Shown here: positions 16,285 to 24,900 of the stretch, one piece after another | Layout of the letters: each line of letters opens with the position of its first letter | Numbering within the stretch: the first letter of the stretch is position 1 | Assembly: GCA_964505325.1 (NCBI GenBank) | Contig: CAZDHT010000006.1 | Coordinates: forward strand, 1-53,220 | Reading direction: 5' to 3' | Source: CAZDHT01 sp964505325 | GTDB lineage: Bacteria > Planctomycetota > PUPC01 | Length of the DNA stretch: 53,220 nucleotides | Made by a program: the position numbers and the translations under genes | Notes under the pieces: model-generated | The model's input: the letters and a program-made list of their open reading frames with translations, nothing else | What the model was told of the DNA's origin: nothing | Databases searched by the model: none

Positions 16285-19080
16285 TCACTTGATCCGCCGG
16301 AGCAGGGCCTTGATCTCTTCGCCGTTCGGATCGAGGTCAAGTGCGGCGAGGGCCGCCGTCCGGGCCTTCTTCTTGTCGCCCCTCTTGAGGTATGCCTTGG
16401 CGAGGCGCAGGTTGTTCCCGGCCGTCTCTTTGCGGGCTTCGTTCAGGCTCTCCTGCACCTTGTCCGCCTGCTCCTGCCGGCGCGCCGCCACCAGGCGGCG
16501 GTACAGGGCTTCCATCTGCTTGAGCGTATCGCCGGCGCAAATCGAAGCGATCTCCATCTCGTGGACCGCCGGATCCTCCTTCCCCAGCTCCCACAGCGCG
16601 TGGCCGGCGATGATGTGCGGTTGCGGATAGAACGGCCCGATCCCCGCCGCCACGTCCGCCACCCGCGCCGCGTCCTTCCATTTCTTCTTGCTCACGTAGT
16701 GCCGCCCGAGCTCGACGGCCTGCCCGAAAGAGTTCGACGTGTGCCGGAGGAGCTTCTCGAACACCTCGGCCCTCTTGTCGTCTTGCTTCTTGTCCTTGTA
16801 GATCTTGGCGAGCGCCTGGTACGGCTTGGGGAACTGGGGATGGCTTCGGATCGCCTCGCGGAACGCGGCGGCCGCCTCATCGGTTTTGTTCTGCCGGGCC
16901 GCGAGAGCGCCGAGAAGGTGGTGGGCCGGCGCGTAGTTCTTGTCGGCCGCAATGGCGAGCTTGGCCATGGCCATCGCATCCGCCTCCTTGCGCGCGGCCA
17001 TGGCGATGCGGGCTTTGATGTGGTGGGCCTCGGCGCATTTTGGGTTGATCTTCAGCGCCTTGTCCGCCGCCTTCGCCGCTTCATCCGGCTTGCGCTGCAC
17101 CAGCAGGAGGATTGCCAGGTTGCACTGCGCCTCCGCGTTATGCGGCTGTTTCGCGGCAAGGTCGATGATGGTCTTGGCGTCCTTCGGCGTCACCTTCGGC
17201 AGTACCGGGATCTTGGCGACAACGCCGAAGATGTAGGCCGTGAACTGCTTCTCAAACTCGGCCAGCGGCATCCCGGTCACCGTCTGGATCGCCTGGGGCA
17301 GCTCCTTGCCCTCGCGAAACGCCTTCACCAGCGCCGGGAGGCATTTCCGGCCGCATTTCTGGATGAGGAAGTCGAGCACCACCTCTGACTGGCAGTAGGC
17401 GAGCATCCGCTGCTCGCCCGTCTTCGGCCGGGTGAAGCCCCTCGTCAGCTTGCCGATGGGCATGATGCGGTTGAGCCTGACCGAGGTCTTGAGCAGCACG
17501 TCCCAGTTGTACGGCCGGTCCGAGTGCTGCTCGTGGACGGCCATCGCCTCGGTCAGCCAGTGAGGGATGCGATAGTTCGTCCCCAGCAGGGTGACCGCGT
17601 GGGTCAGCTCGTGGCGCAGGGTCTCGCGCCAATTGACGCGGCCATTCTGCACGCGGGGCGTGGTGAACGCGACCACTCTTCCGAAGCAGACGCCGATCGC
17701 ACCGATGTGCGGCAGGCCGATGCACCGCGTGGCGAAGTACCTCTGCGTCGGCAGCACCTCGATGGTGACCGGGTCGGCCGGGCGGAAGTCGTAGATCTTG
17801 CACAAGTCGTCCAGGGAGCGGATCGCGAACCGCTTGACATACTCGGCCAGCACGCCGTCGGTCTCGTTCTTCAGCATAATGTGAATCGACGGCGCCGCCT
17901 TGATGATCCTGTACGACTCCATCGCGTCGAGCAGGTGGAGTGTGTTGTACGTGCGGACGTTGAAGCCGTCGATGTCGTGGGACTCGTCGAGCAGCTTCTT
18001 GGCCTGGGTGTACCTGGCCTCGCGGAAGAGGTGGCGGCCGAGTTCGGCCATCGCGTCGTGCGCGTCGGGCCGCAGGCGGATCGCCGTCCGGTACATCTGC
18101 TCGGCGAGCCGCATGCGCCGCTTGCCGCTGCACGCGCGCCCCACGTAGGTGTAGAAGTCCGGGCACCGCGGACTGATCTTCCTGACGAACGCCTCTTCCT
18201 GCTCGTAGCCCTTTTTGTTCCCGCGGACCAGGTGGCATCCGGCAAGGATCGCGCGGGCGGAGATCCCGTTCGGGTTCACCGCGAGGCTCTTGGTGATGTA
18301 CGCCTGGGCGCCGTCGAAGTCGTCGTCGATCGCCGCCATTGCCGCCAGCAGGTCGAAGGCGTCCACCGCGTTCGGGGCGGCCTTCAGGGCTTCCTTCGCG
18401 TATTTCTCGGCGTCTTCGAGCTTGCTGATGGCGAAGGCACAGTACGCCAGGCCCAGCAGCGCGTCCGGGTGCTTGGCGTCGGCGCGGAGCACGGTGTTGA
18501 ACTCGCCGCTCGCGTCGGTCACCTGGCCCTTGAGCAGAAAGAGTTGCCCGAGCTCGACCGTGGCGACGTGGTCCGTCTTGTCCGCGCGCTGGGCTTTCGT
18601 CAGGATGGTGAGAGCATCCTTCGGCGCGTTCACGAGTTTCAGCGCCAGACCCACCCCCACCAGCTCCCGCGGCTGCTTGATGGACTTCGAGTTGTCGTTG
18701 TAGAAATCGATGACGGCCTCGGCGACTTCTACCGCCTCATCGTGGCGGCCGAGCAGTTCCAGCAGTTCGGCTTTCCGTGCCCGTGCCTGCATGGATTTGA
18801 AGTCGAGCTTGATCGCCACGCTCAGTTCGTCCAATGCCTTCTGGTAGCGGCCTCGGGCGGCGTGAAGCCGTGCAGCCACGCAGCGGACGGACGGCGATTT
18901 CGGGTGCGCGGCCAGCATCTGTTTTGCCTGCGCCTCCGCCTCGCGGTACCGGGTATGCAGGAGTAGGCCTTCGAGCTTCGTGACGGCAGCGGCGGCGTCT
19001 TCAGCGGCCTGGGCCAGCCGGGCGGCGAACAGCGCGGCCAGCAGGACCGCAATGAACATTCCCCTTTTCCTGCTCATCAT
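16285..19080 (-). CDS. Exported TPR protein with HEXXH metallopeptidase domain
   Basis: A 931-residue protein starting with two adjacent ATGs behind AGGAAATCTC and a signal peptide (SRKRGMFIAVLLAALFAARL). About 400 residues of tetratricopeptide repeats follow. The middle carries a gluzincin-like site, RHELTHAV with H490, E491 and H494 plus a third ligand E511 in PHWLTEAMAVHEQ. The spacing equals the peptidase-MA/DUF1570-like pattern seen in many planctomycetes. TPRs resume to the C-terminus, with a very basic end (KRGDKKKARTAALAALDLDP). It is probably an exported protease, or an adhesion/assembly protein with peptidase activity; the target is unknown. It is promoted divergently from uxaE and is followed by the aminotransferase. 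Confidence 0.88.
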   Translation of the reverse strand: MMSRKRGMFIAVLLAALFAARLAQAAEDAAAAVTKLEGLLLHTRYREAEAQAKQMLAAHPKSPSVRCVAARLHAARGRYQKALDELSVAIKLDFKSMQARARKAELLELLGRHDEAVEVAEAVIDFYNDNSKSIKQPRELVGVGLALKLVNAPKDALTILTKAQRADKTDHVATVELGQLFLLKGQVTDASGEFNTVLRADAKHPDALLGLAYCAFAISKLEDAEKYAKEALKAAPNAVDAFDLLAAMAAIDDDFDGAQAYITKSLAVNPNGISARAILAGCHLVRGNKKGYEQEEAFVRKISPRCPDFYTYVGRACSGKRRMRLAEQMYRTAIRLRPDAHDAMAELGRHLFREARYTQAKKLLDESHDIDGFNVRTYNTLHLLDAMESYRIIKAAPSIHIMLKNETDGVLAEYVKRFAIRSLDDLCKIYDFRPADPVTIEVLPTQRYFATRCIGLPHIGAIGVCFGRVVAFTTPRVQNGRVNWRETLRHELTHAVTLLGTNYRIPHWLTEAMAVHEQHSDRPYNWDVLLKTSVRLNRIMPIGKLTRGFTRPKTGEQRMLAYCQSEVVLDFLIQKCGRKCLPALVKAFREGKELPQAIQTVTGMPLAEFEKQFTAYIFGVVAKIPVLPKVTPKDAKTIIDLAAKQPHNAEAQCNLAILLLVQRKPDEAAKAADKALKINPKCAEAHHIKARIAMAARKEADAMAMAKLAIAADKNYAPAHHLLGALAARQNKTDEAAAAFREAIRSHPQFPKPYQALAKIYKDKKQDDKRAEVFEKLLRHTSNSFGQAVELGRHYVSKKKWKDAARVADVAAGIGPFYPQPHIIAGHALWELGKEDPAVHEMEIASICAGDTLKQMEALYRRLVAARRQEQADKVQESLNEARKETAGNNLRLAKAYLKRGDKKKARTAALAALDLDPNGEEIKALLRRIK

Positions 19081-19103
19081 GAGATTTCCTGCGCGTTTCC
19101 TGC

Positions 19104-19131
19104 ATGATATCAGCATCGCGGCACTTGTCAA
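19104..19131 (-). promoter_or_regulatory. Promoter of the TPR-peptidase operon
   Basis: On the minus strand, TTGACA (19131-19126), a 16-base spacer and TATCAT (19109-19104), 24 bases before the start. Confidence 0.5.
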
Positions 19132-19166
19132 CGCGCAGCGCTCTCGCCCGCTCTTTCCGCATGCGC

Positions 19167-19194
19167 TTGTAATCGTCTCGGACGTCGATATCAT
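19167..19194 (+). promoter_or_regulatory. Candidate promoter of uxaE
   Basis: TTGTAA (19167-19172), a 16-base spacer and TATCAT (19189-19194), 32 bases before the uxaE ATG. It is weaker than the other promoters listed here. Confidence 0.4.
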
Positions 19195-19225
19195 GGCACA
19201 CGACGGGGAGCATCGGGAGGGACAC

Positions 19226-20737
19226 ATGAACGAAGCAATCAAGAAAGTGCTGTCGGTCGGGGCGGACCAGGTGCCAAACCCTCAGGACCTGCCGGCGGCC
19301 TGTGCCGAGCTCAAGGCGGGGACCAATCGTGACGTGTACCCGTCGTCCCTGGCAGCGTCCGGCGACCGGCTCTATTTCGTGACGCGCGGGCCGCAGAAAC
19401 GCCTCGGCGCCGCCCGGATCGAGCTGGGCGAGTTGAGGGTTGAGCTGAAGGGTCTGAACCACGAGAACGCGGCTGCACTCCGGGCCGAACTTCCGTTCCT
19501 GGCGCCGTCGCTCGTGGGGCTTCGGACGTCGCTCGGGCTCGGCGACCGGCTCGGCTTGGCCACGCCCGGGCACATCCGCGCGGTACGTGGGACCGGCGTC
19601 GCGCCCGTCCTCGCACAGCAGTCCATCCGCGAAATGGCCCGCACCCACCGCACGCCCGACGAGGTGATGGACGCCGCGACCTGGGGCGTTCTCCAGGAAG
19701 GCTATCGCGGCGGCTTCGGCTCGGACGCCGATCACCTGAAGACCCCGAACGACATCGACGTGACCGCGGCCGCCGGCTTCACCATGTTCACCATTGACCC
19801 CGGCGATCACGTGAATGACGCGGCGGACGCCATGGCCGCCGCCGCGCTCGAAGAGGCGCTCGGCTCGGTGCCGTGGGATCAACTGGACACCACACGCGCC
19901 GACAACGAAGCCAGGTATGCGGGCAAGACGTTCGACCTTGGCGAGTTCGAGCTCGAGTGCTCGGCCGAGGCGGTGGCGCGCGCCGCGGTCAAGTACGGCG
20001 CGGCGGTGGCGCATACGGCGGCCATGTTCCGCTATCTCGAGTCCGTGATGACGGGGCAAGCGTTCGAGTTGGAGATGTCGGTGGATGAGACGGCGTCGCC
20101 CACGTCGTCGGCGGAGCATTACTACGTGGCGAGTGAGCTGGCGCGGCTCGGCGTCCGGCCGCTGAGCCTGGCCCCGCGGTTCGTGGGCGACTTCGAGAAG
20201 GGCGTGGACTACAAGGGCGACGTGGCGCTGCTGGAGCAGACGTTCCGGGAGCACGTCGCCATCGCCAACACGCTCGGGCCGTACAAGATCAGCATCCACT
20301 CGGGCTCCGACAAGTTCAGCGTGTACGAGGTGGCCGCCCGGTGCGCCGGAGGGCTGGTGCACGTCAAGACGGCCGGCACGAGCTACCTGGAAGCGCTGCG
20401 GAGCGTGGCGCTCGTCGCGCCGGACCTCTTCCGTGAGATTTTGGCATTTGCGTTCGAGCGATGGGATCAGGACCGCGCCACATACCACGTCTCCGCCGAC
20501 CCTGCGAAGGTCAAGCGGCCCGACGAGCTGGCCGACGAGGAACTGCCGGGCGTGCTGGACCAGTTCGATGGCCGCCAGTTGCTCCACGTCACGTTTGGCT
20601 CGGTGCTCACCGCCAGTCGGGACGGCTCGTACGTGTTCCGCGACCGCCTGTACGAGACGCTCCGGGCGCACGAAGAGGAGCACTACGCCGCGCTGGAAAA
20701 GCATCTCCGGCGCCACGCGGCACCGTTCGCCGTGTAA
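19226..20737 (+). CDS. uxaE: Tagaturonate epimerase family protein
   Basis: A 503-residue protein of the UxaE family, which interconverts D-tagaturonate and D-fructuronate and so joins galacturonate and glucuronate breakdown. Supporting segments are the long N-terminal region, GGFGSDADHLKTPNDIDVTA (likely metal or substrate ligands D/H), DPGDHVNDAAD, SVDETASPTSSAEHYYVASE and YKISIHSGSDKFSVYEVAAR. These charged, conserved-looking blocks are spread over the barrel as expected. The ATG at 19226 lies behind GGGAGGGA. It is monocistronic and divergent from the TPR gene. Its presence supports uronic-acid use, consistent with the heparinase-like gene nearby. Confidence 0.85.
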   Translation: MNEAIKKVLSVGADQVPNPQDLPAACAELKAGTNRDVYPSSLAASGDRLYFVTRGPQKRLGAARIELGELRVELKGLNHENAAALRAELPFLAPSLVGLRTSLGLGDRLGLATPGHIRAVRGTGVAPVLAQQSIREMARTHRTPDEVMDAATWGVLQEGYRGGFGSDADHLKTPNDIDVTAAAGFTMFTIDPGDHVNDAADAMAAAALEEALGSVPWDQLDTTRADNEARYAGKTFDLGEFELECSAEAVARAAVKYGAAVAHTAAMFRYLESVMTGQAFELEMSVDETASPTSSAEHYYVASELARLGVRPLSLAPRFVGDFEKGVDYKGDVALLEQTFREHVAIANTLGPYKISIHSGSDKFSVYEVAARCAGGLVHVKTAGTSYLEALRSVALVAPDLFREILAFAFERWDQDRATYHVSADPAKVKRPDELADEELPGVLDQFDGRQLLHVTFGSVLTASRDGSYVFRDRLYETLRAHEEEHYAALEKHLRRHAAPFAV

Positions 20738-20743
20738 CGGGGC

Positions 20744-21475
20744 TTAGCGGTCGGCACGGCGGCGGAACGCCGGCCCTGCGGCCAGCCAACTTGCTGCCAG
20801 GAACGCGATCATCGCAAGGCCCGGCAACCAGGGACCGGGGAAGTAGGACTTCCCCGAGACACCGAACCGAAACAGTTCCACGACGTATGTCAGCGGCGAC
20901 ACCATCGCCACGGGTCTGATCCACGCGGGCAGCGCCTCGACCGGCATGAAAACGCCGCTGATGAACAGGATCGGGAACCGGAACAGGTTCAGCAGGGTCA
21001 TCGCCTCGAAGACCTCTTTGACCATGACCGAGACGATCAGCCCCAGCAGCGAGAAAGTCGCTGCTCCCAGCACCAGCCCAAGCGCAAACGCGAGCGGATG
21101 GGTGATCCTCATGCCGAGGAGCACGACCAGCCCCGCGGTCAGAACGAGCGAGGTGGCGATCCCGAAGGCAGCGGCGCTGGCCGCCTTGCCCAGGATGATG
21201 GTGCGGTGGGTCACGGGCGCCATCAGGAGGCGCTGCAGGGTTCCAGACCGCTTCTCGAACGTCACCACGATGGCGGCCATCGACGTGTTGCCGAACAGCA
21301 AGGTCATCGCGATGATGCCGGGGGTGACCGCCAGATAGGTGGCCGGGTCTCGCACGTAGACAGCCAGTATGAGCACGGCCGGGAAGAGCAGTGCCCACGT
21401 GATCAGCGGCGGCTTGCTGTAGTAACTCTGCATGTCCTTTCGGCTGATGGAAACGGCCCGGGCCATCTGGCTCAT
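20744..21475 (-). CDS. ABC-2 type exporter permease
   Basis: Six-helix permease of 243 residues (MSQMARAVSISRKDMQSYYS start). The second helix is followed by VVTFEKRSGTLQRLLMAPVTHRTIILGKA, the diagnostic E-R-GTL-RLL--P----I--GK segment of DrrB/YadH-like exporters. FRFPILFISGVFMPVEALPAWIRPVAMVSPLTYVVELFR near the end is the family's C-terminal landmark. The ATG at 21475 overlaps the stop of the ATPase gene (ATGA), so the two subunits are translationally coupled. It is the last gene of the ArsR operon. Confidence 0.93.
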   Translation of the reverse strand: MSQMARAVSISRKDMQSYYSKPPLITWALLFPAVLILAVYVRDPATYLAVTPGIIAMTLLFGNTSMAAIVVTFEKRSGTLQRLLMAPVTHRTIILGKAASAAAFGIATSLVLTAGLVVLLGMRITHPLAFALGLVLGAATFSLLGLIVSVMVKEVFEAMTLLNLFRFPILFISGVFMPVEALPAWIRPVAMVSPLTYVVELFRFGVSGKSYFPGPWLPGLAMIAFLAASWLAAGPAFRRRADR

Positions 21476-22437
21476 GTGTCCGACTCCTGCCCGCGTGAGC
21501 TGTCTTGCAGGATCGCCATGAAGGCTTCTTCGAGGGTTGCACCGGCGGAGCTGATCTCGACGACCCGCACGCCTTGCCCTTCGGCGAAGCGGACTATCTG
21601 CGCGAGTGCAGCGTGGGTGTCGCTCGCCTCGAGCCGCCACGCGCCGTCCGCGTGGGTGGCTGTCCGGACCGCCGGGCAGGCATCGCGCAGTGCCCCCTCT
21701 GCGACCGCGCCGGAGAATACGACCGAGACGGTCCTGGCTCGTTCCACCTGGCGCCGGATCTCCGCCGCCGTGCCCTCCGCAACCACCTTCCCCCGGACGA
21801 GGATCAGCACGCGATCGGACAACGCCTCCGCCTCTGCCAGGTTATGCGTGGTGAGGAAGACCGTGGCGCCGTCGCGGTGGATCGACCGGATGACTTCGCG
21901 CAGAGATCGCGCGCTGGGGACGTCCAGGCCGGCGGTCGGTTCGTCGAGGAGAATCACTTCAGGCGAGTGGATGAGGGCCGCGGCCACGGTGAGGCGGCGC
22001 TTCAGCCCGCGCGACAGTGAGCGGAACGACGCGCCCGCCCGGTCAGTCAGGCCGAACGTTTCGAGCAACTCGTCGGCCCGCGAACGGCGCGCCGCACGCG
22101 ACAGCCCGTACAACTCGCCAAGGTATTCGAGGTTCCTCCGGCCCGTGAGCTCGGGGTAGAGGTTCGACTCTTCGGGGACGACGCCGATCCGCTGTTTCAC
22201 CGCCACCGGATCGCGCTCGATGTCGAAGCCGCAGATGGCCGCCTCGCCGCCGTCGCGCCGAAGCAGCCCGCAGAGGATATTGATCGTGGTGGTCTTGCCC
22301 GCGCCGTTTGGGCCGAGGTAGGCGAATACCTCGCCCCGCCGGACGGAGAACGTGACGCGGTCGAGAGCCGTCAGTTCCCCGTACCGTTTGGTGAGTTGCG
22401 ACGCTGTGATGACCGCCGATGTCTCGTGCTCAGCCAC
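21472..22437 (-). CDS. ABC exporter ATP-binding subunit
   Basis: A 321-residue ATPase of the DrrA/CcmA-like exporter group. Walker A is GPNGAGKTT (42-50), the signature is SLSRGLKRRLTVA, Walker B is VILLDEPTAGLD and the H-loop is FLTTHNLAEAE. The extra C-terminal domain (about 225-321) is typical of the DrrA type. The start is a GTG at 22437; no ATG is available nearby. It pairs with the permease through an ATGA overlap and is preceded by the Cys-rich miniprotein, so the exporter is likely induced when the ArsR repressor is released. Confidence 0.93.
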   Translation of the reverse strand: MAEHETSAVITASQLTKRYGELTALDRVTFSVRRGEVFAYLGPNGAGKTTTINILCGLLRRDGGEAAICGFDIERDPVAVKQRIGVVPEESNLYPELTGRRNLEYLGELYGLSRAARRSRADELLETFGLTDRAGASFRSLSRGLKRRLTVAAALIHSPEVILLDEPTAGLDVPSARSLREVIRSIHRDGATVFLTTHNLAEAEALSDRVLILVRGKVVAEGTAAEIRRQVERARTVSVVFSGAVAEGALRDACPAVRTATHADGAWRLEASDTHAALAQIVRFAEGQGVRVVEISSAGATLEEAFMAILQDSSRGQESDT

Positions 22438-22512
22438 GGGTCAGGTGTCCTCGAAAGGCGCCGCGCGCAGACCGAAAGCCGCTCCCGAACTGCCGGCGAG
22501 GCGCCTTGCCAA

Positions 22513-22647
22513 TCAGTCCTTCGTCTCCTTGACGCAGGGGTGTTCCTTCACGTCGCCGTGGCATCTCTTGATCTGCTCCGGCGAGCACTCCTCCGGCTTG
22601 CCCTTCAGGTTCTCCGGCTTTTGGCAGCCTTTCTTCTTCTCACACAT
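22513..22647 (-). CDS. Cys-rich 44-residue miniprotein
   Basis: A short reading frame (ATG 22647, TGA 22513) encoding MCEKKKGCQKPENLKGKPEE followed by CSPEQIKRCHGDVKEHPCVK and ETKD. It has five cysteines (2, 8, 21, 29, 38) and two histidines (30, 36) in 44 residues, with many lysines and glutamates. The C-x7-C-H and H-P-C arrangement suggests metal or thiol chemistry. Very similar short proteins seem familiar to me from anaerobic and planctomycete-type genomes, but I know no assigned function. Its start lies inside the end of the arsR-like gene (43-bp overlap), with AGGAAG about 10 bases upstream of the ATG (22652-22662 region), so it is probably translated. It sits between the ArsR regulator and the ABC exporter. 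Confidence 0.75.
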   Translation of the reverse strand: MCEKKKGCQKPENLKGKPEECSPEQIKRCHGDVKEHPCVKETKD

Positions 22648-22943
22648 GGCTTCGCTTCCTTCTTCGGGGGCTTTCCCAGCAGACGCCCTATCGCCTTCTC
22701 CAGCTTGGCAATCCCGCGCTCATTCAGCCGGTAATGGACGTAGTAGCCGCGTTTCTCGGGCACCACGAGGCCGGCGTCCCGCAGCACCCGCAGATGCTGT
22801 GATACCGCTCCCTGGGTCACGTCCAGCCGGGCCGACAGCGCTCCCACGCACAGAGCACCACCTCTCAGCAGTTGAACGATGCGGAGCCGCGCTTCCGAGG
22901 ACAGCGCCTTGAACAGCCGGCCGAGGTCTTGGCCGCTTTTCAT
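22605..22943 (-). CDS. ArsR/SmtB-family repressor
   Basis: Small winged-helix dimeric repressor, 112 residues. It shows the ArsR order: LFKALSSEARLRIVQLLRGGALCVGAL, then the recognition helix VTQGAVSQHLRVLRDAGLVV, then the wing EKRGYYVHYRLNERGI. One cysteine follows the first helices (ALCVGAL, the CxC/ELCV position that binds metals or metalloids in ArsR), and a second (KPCVRRRK) is in the lysine/arginine-rich tail. The second of two in-frame ATGs (22943) was chosen because GGAG lies 9 bases upstream; the first (22958) adds five residues. It is first in the operon and probably represses it through the operator at 22960-22981. Confidence 0.9.
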   Translation of the reverse strand: MKSGQDLGRLFKALSSEARLRIVQLLRGGALCVGALSARLDVTQGAVSQHLRVLRDAGLVVPEKRGYYVHYRLNERGIAKLEKAIGRLLGKPPKKEAKPCVRRRKAAKSRRT

Positions 22944-22959
22944 GCTGACTCGCTCCATC

Positions 22960-22981
22960 TTAGAATCCGCTAATATTCTAA
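22960..22981. promoter_or_regulatory. ArsR-type operator
   Basis: TTAGAAT-N8-ATTCTAA, a perfect 7-bp inverted repeat in an otherwise GC-rich region. One arm overlaps the -10 box of the promoter, so a bound dimer would block RNA polymerase. Size and symmetry fit ArsR/SmtB operators. Confidence 0.75.
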
Positions 22982-23003
22982 TATGGTCTCGGCGCGCTGT
23001 CAA
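22975..23003 (-). promoter_or_regulatory. Promoter of the ArsR operon
   Basis: On the minus strand, TTGACA (23003-22998), a 17-base spacer and TAGAAT (22980-22975). The -35 is consensus and the -10 differs by one base from consensus. Confidence 0.7.
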
Positions 23004-23117
23004 ACAGAATATCGGGCGAATTTCCCTTCTGGCGGGCAACACTTCGGAGAGCGCGGGCAGCCAGCGGGTGGCAGGCCCCGTTTGGAGCGCTTCTCCAAAC
23101 CCATTGTCAAGGCGACA

Positions 23118-24887
23118 CTAGACCAGCGTGATTTCCATTGCGAACGAGGTCGAGCCCTTCGGCAGGCGGCAGGCCAGGCGGCGGAGGGTCCGAGGCTCGG
23201 TGGCACCGGCCATCATCACCGGAATATCTTCGACGCTGAACGCGGCGCCTGGCGGGTCGAGGATCTTGAGCAACAGATCGCGTTTCCCGCCGCGGATCCG
23301 CGCGGTGCCCCGGCGCAGCGAGATGCGGTTCCACGTGGTGAAGGCCTCTTCGACCTTGGGTGCGGCGCCGTGCGAAAAGGCAAAGCGGTCCTCCAAGCGG
23401 ACCGCGCCCGCCCCGCGAGGGTCAAGTTGGATCGTCCTTTGCAGCCGTTTCAGGCGCTTGACCGGGTATGTCCGCGCGAACTCCATGCTGATGGTCTTGT
23501 CGCGCCCGGCCGGGTCGAAGGAGATGATCTTGCCCTGGTAGCGCGGGCCGCATCCCTGCTGGTGGCCGTCGATTCGCGGCACGCTGTGGCCGTACGAGTT
23601 GCAGACCGGGTTTTCGTATCGCTGCGGGCCGAAGTAGGCGCGGTCGTACAGGCCGCACCCGGGGTCGCACAGGAGCGGCTCGGCATCGACGTAGACGGCG
23701 AAGCTCCCTACGTCGTTGTGGTTGTGATTCTCCGCGTTGTTGCCGGCCTTGGCCATGAGCACCATCTTGTGCTTCGGGTCGACCAGGCGGGCGACGCCGG
23801 TATCCGGCAGCACGCGGTCGTCGATCTTGGGGCGCCCGGGGGTCTTCCCGTCCCACCACAACAGGTCGCGAATGCTCCACGGCAGCCGGCCCGCGCCGAC
23901 ACCGATCGACTCACGGTTCAACAGCGATTTGAGCCCCTCCGCGCCGGTGCGTTCGGCCAGGCGGGAGATGAAGCCGGGAGAGAACCTCACAGTGCCGTGG
24001 CAGTCGGAGCAACTGTAGTACTCGCCCGGCGCAACGAGGGTCGCCAGCGGATACAGGGCGATCCGTTTGAACTTCTCGTGCGAGAGGAAGTCCACCTTCC
24101 CGCCCGTCCGGCGGCGGAGCAGCTCGGAGAAGGCGACGGTGTTGATCAGGCCGTATTGCCAGTAGCCGGCGCCTTCCGACGAGCCGCCGTCCGCGAGGAA
24201 CGCGCGCCGGCGGAAGATCTCCAGGCCCTTCAAGACCTTGTTGACCGCCCGCGCCAGGCGCGCCGGGCTCTTCTCGAGGTAGAGGAACGCCGCTCCGACC
24301 GCACCGTTGCACACGCCGCTCCAGTTGTTGTGCCCGTCGAACCAGGACCACTCCATTTCGAGGTAGGGCGCGAGGACACGCCGCTCGACCTCGTCCCGGA
24401 CGCGGTCGACGACCTCCGGGTCCAGCGCATCGCTCAGCAGGTGGGTTGTCTCGGCCAGCGCGAACGCCGTCTCCGCGGCGAAGAGATCGATCGGGGCCGT
24501 TCTCATGTGCTCCGGCGGCACCCAGGTGGTCTCTTCACAGACGTTCCATATGTAATCCTGGAGCACGTCGATCCAGCGCTGCCGGCGCTTGAAGATCGCG
24601 AGGAGGGCCGCCGCGCCCAGCATCGCCCGCTTGCGGTGGTAGACCTGGTCGTAGTTTCTCCGGACCCCGATCGTCCTGTACTCGCGGAAGAGGGTGTACG
24701 TGGTGTCGGGGATCGGCGTGCGCTCGTCGGCCATCCTTTCGCACGCCCGCAGGATCTTCCTCGCGACGGGCAGCCGGGCGACCTTCGCCGGGTTTCTGCG
24801 GACCGCCCGGAACTCCGGCAGCATCGCGTCGCGCCGTAATGGGGTTCGGAACATGCGGGCACTGACTCGCGTGGTCTTCGAAGGCAC
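23118..24887 (-). CDS. Heparinase II/III-like protein
   Basis: A 589-residue protein resembling polysaccharide lyases of the heparinase II/III and oligoalginate lyase group. An alpha/alpha-toroid half contains GHNNWSGVCNGAVGAAFLYL and LADGGSSEGAGYWQYG. The C-terminal beta-sandwich half carries AKAGNNAENHNHNDVGSFAVYVDAEPLLCDPG, where the N-H-x-H-x-D histidine is a hallmark metal/substrate segment. No signal peptide is evident. The start is taken as the GTG at 24887 because AGGAGAGG ends 4 bases upstream; an ATG at 24854 is the alternative. It follows the LpxH-like gene by 13 bp and ends the operon. Substrate class (glycosaminoglycan or alginate-like uronates) is inference; uxaE nearby fits it. 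Confidence 0.82.
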   Translation of the reverse strand: MPSKTTRVSARMFRTPLRRDAMLPEFRAVRRNPAKVARLPVARKILRACERMADERTPIPDTTYTLFREYRTIGVRRNYDQVYHRKRAMLGAAALLAIFKRRQRWIDVLQDYIWNVCEETTWVPPEHMRTAPIDLFAAETAFALAETTHLLSDALDPEVVDRVRDEVERRVLAPYLEMEWSWFDGHNNWSGVCNGAVGAAFLYLEKSPARLARAVNKVLKGLEIFRRRAFLADGGSSEGAGYWQYGLINTVAFSELLRRRTGGKVDFLSHEKFKRIALYPLATLVAPGEYYSCSDCHGTVRFSPGFISRLAERTGAEGLKSLLNRESIGVGAGRLPWSIRDLLWWDGKTPGRPKIDDRVLPDTGVARLVDPKHKMVLMAKAGNNAENHNHNDVGSFAVYVDAEPLLCDPGCGLYDRAYFGPQRYENPVCNSYGHSVPRIDGHQQGCGPRYQGKIISFDPAGRDKTISMEFARTYPVKRLKRLQRTIQLDPRGAGAVRLEDRFAFSHGAAPKVEEAFTTWNRISLRRGTARIRGGKRDLLLKILDPPGAAFSVEDIPVMMAGATEPRTLRRLACRLPKGSTSFAMEITLV

Positions 24888-24900
24888 GGGTCCTCTCCTC

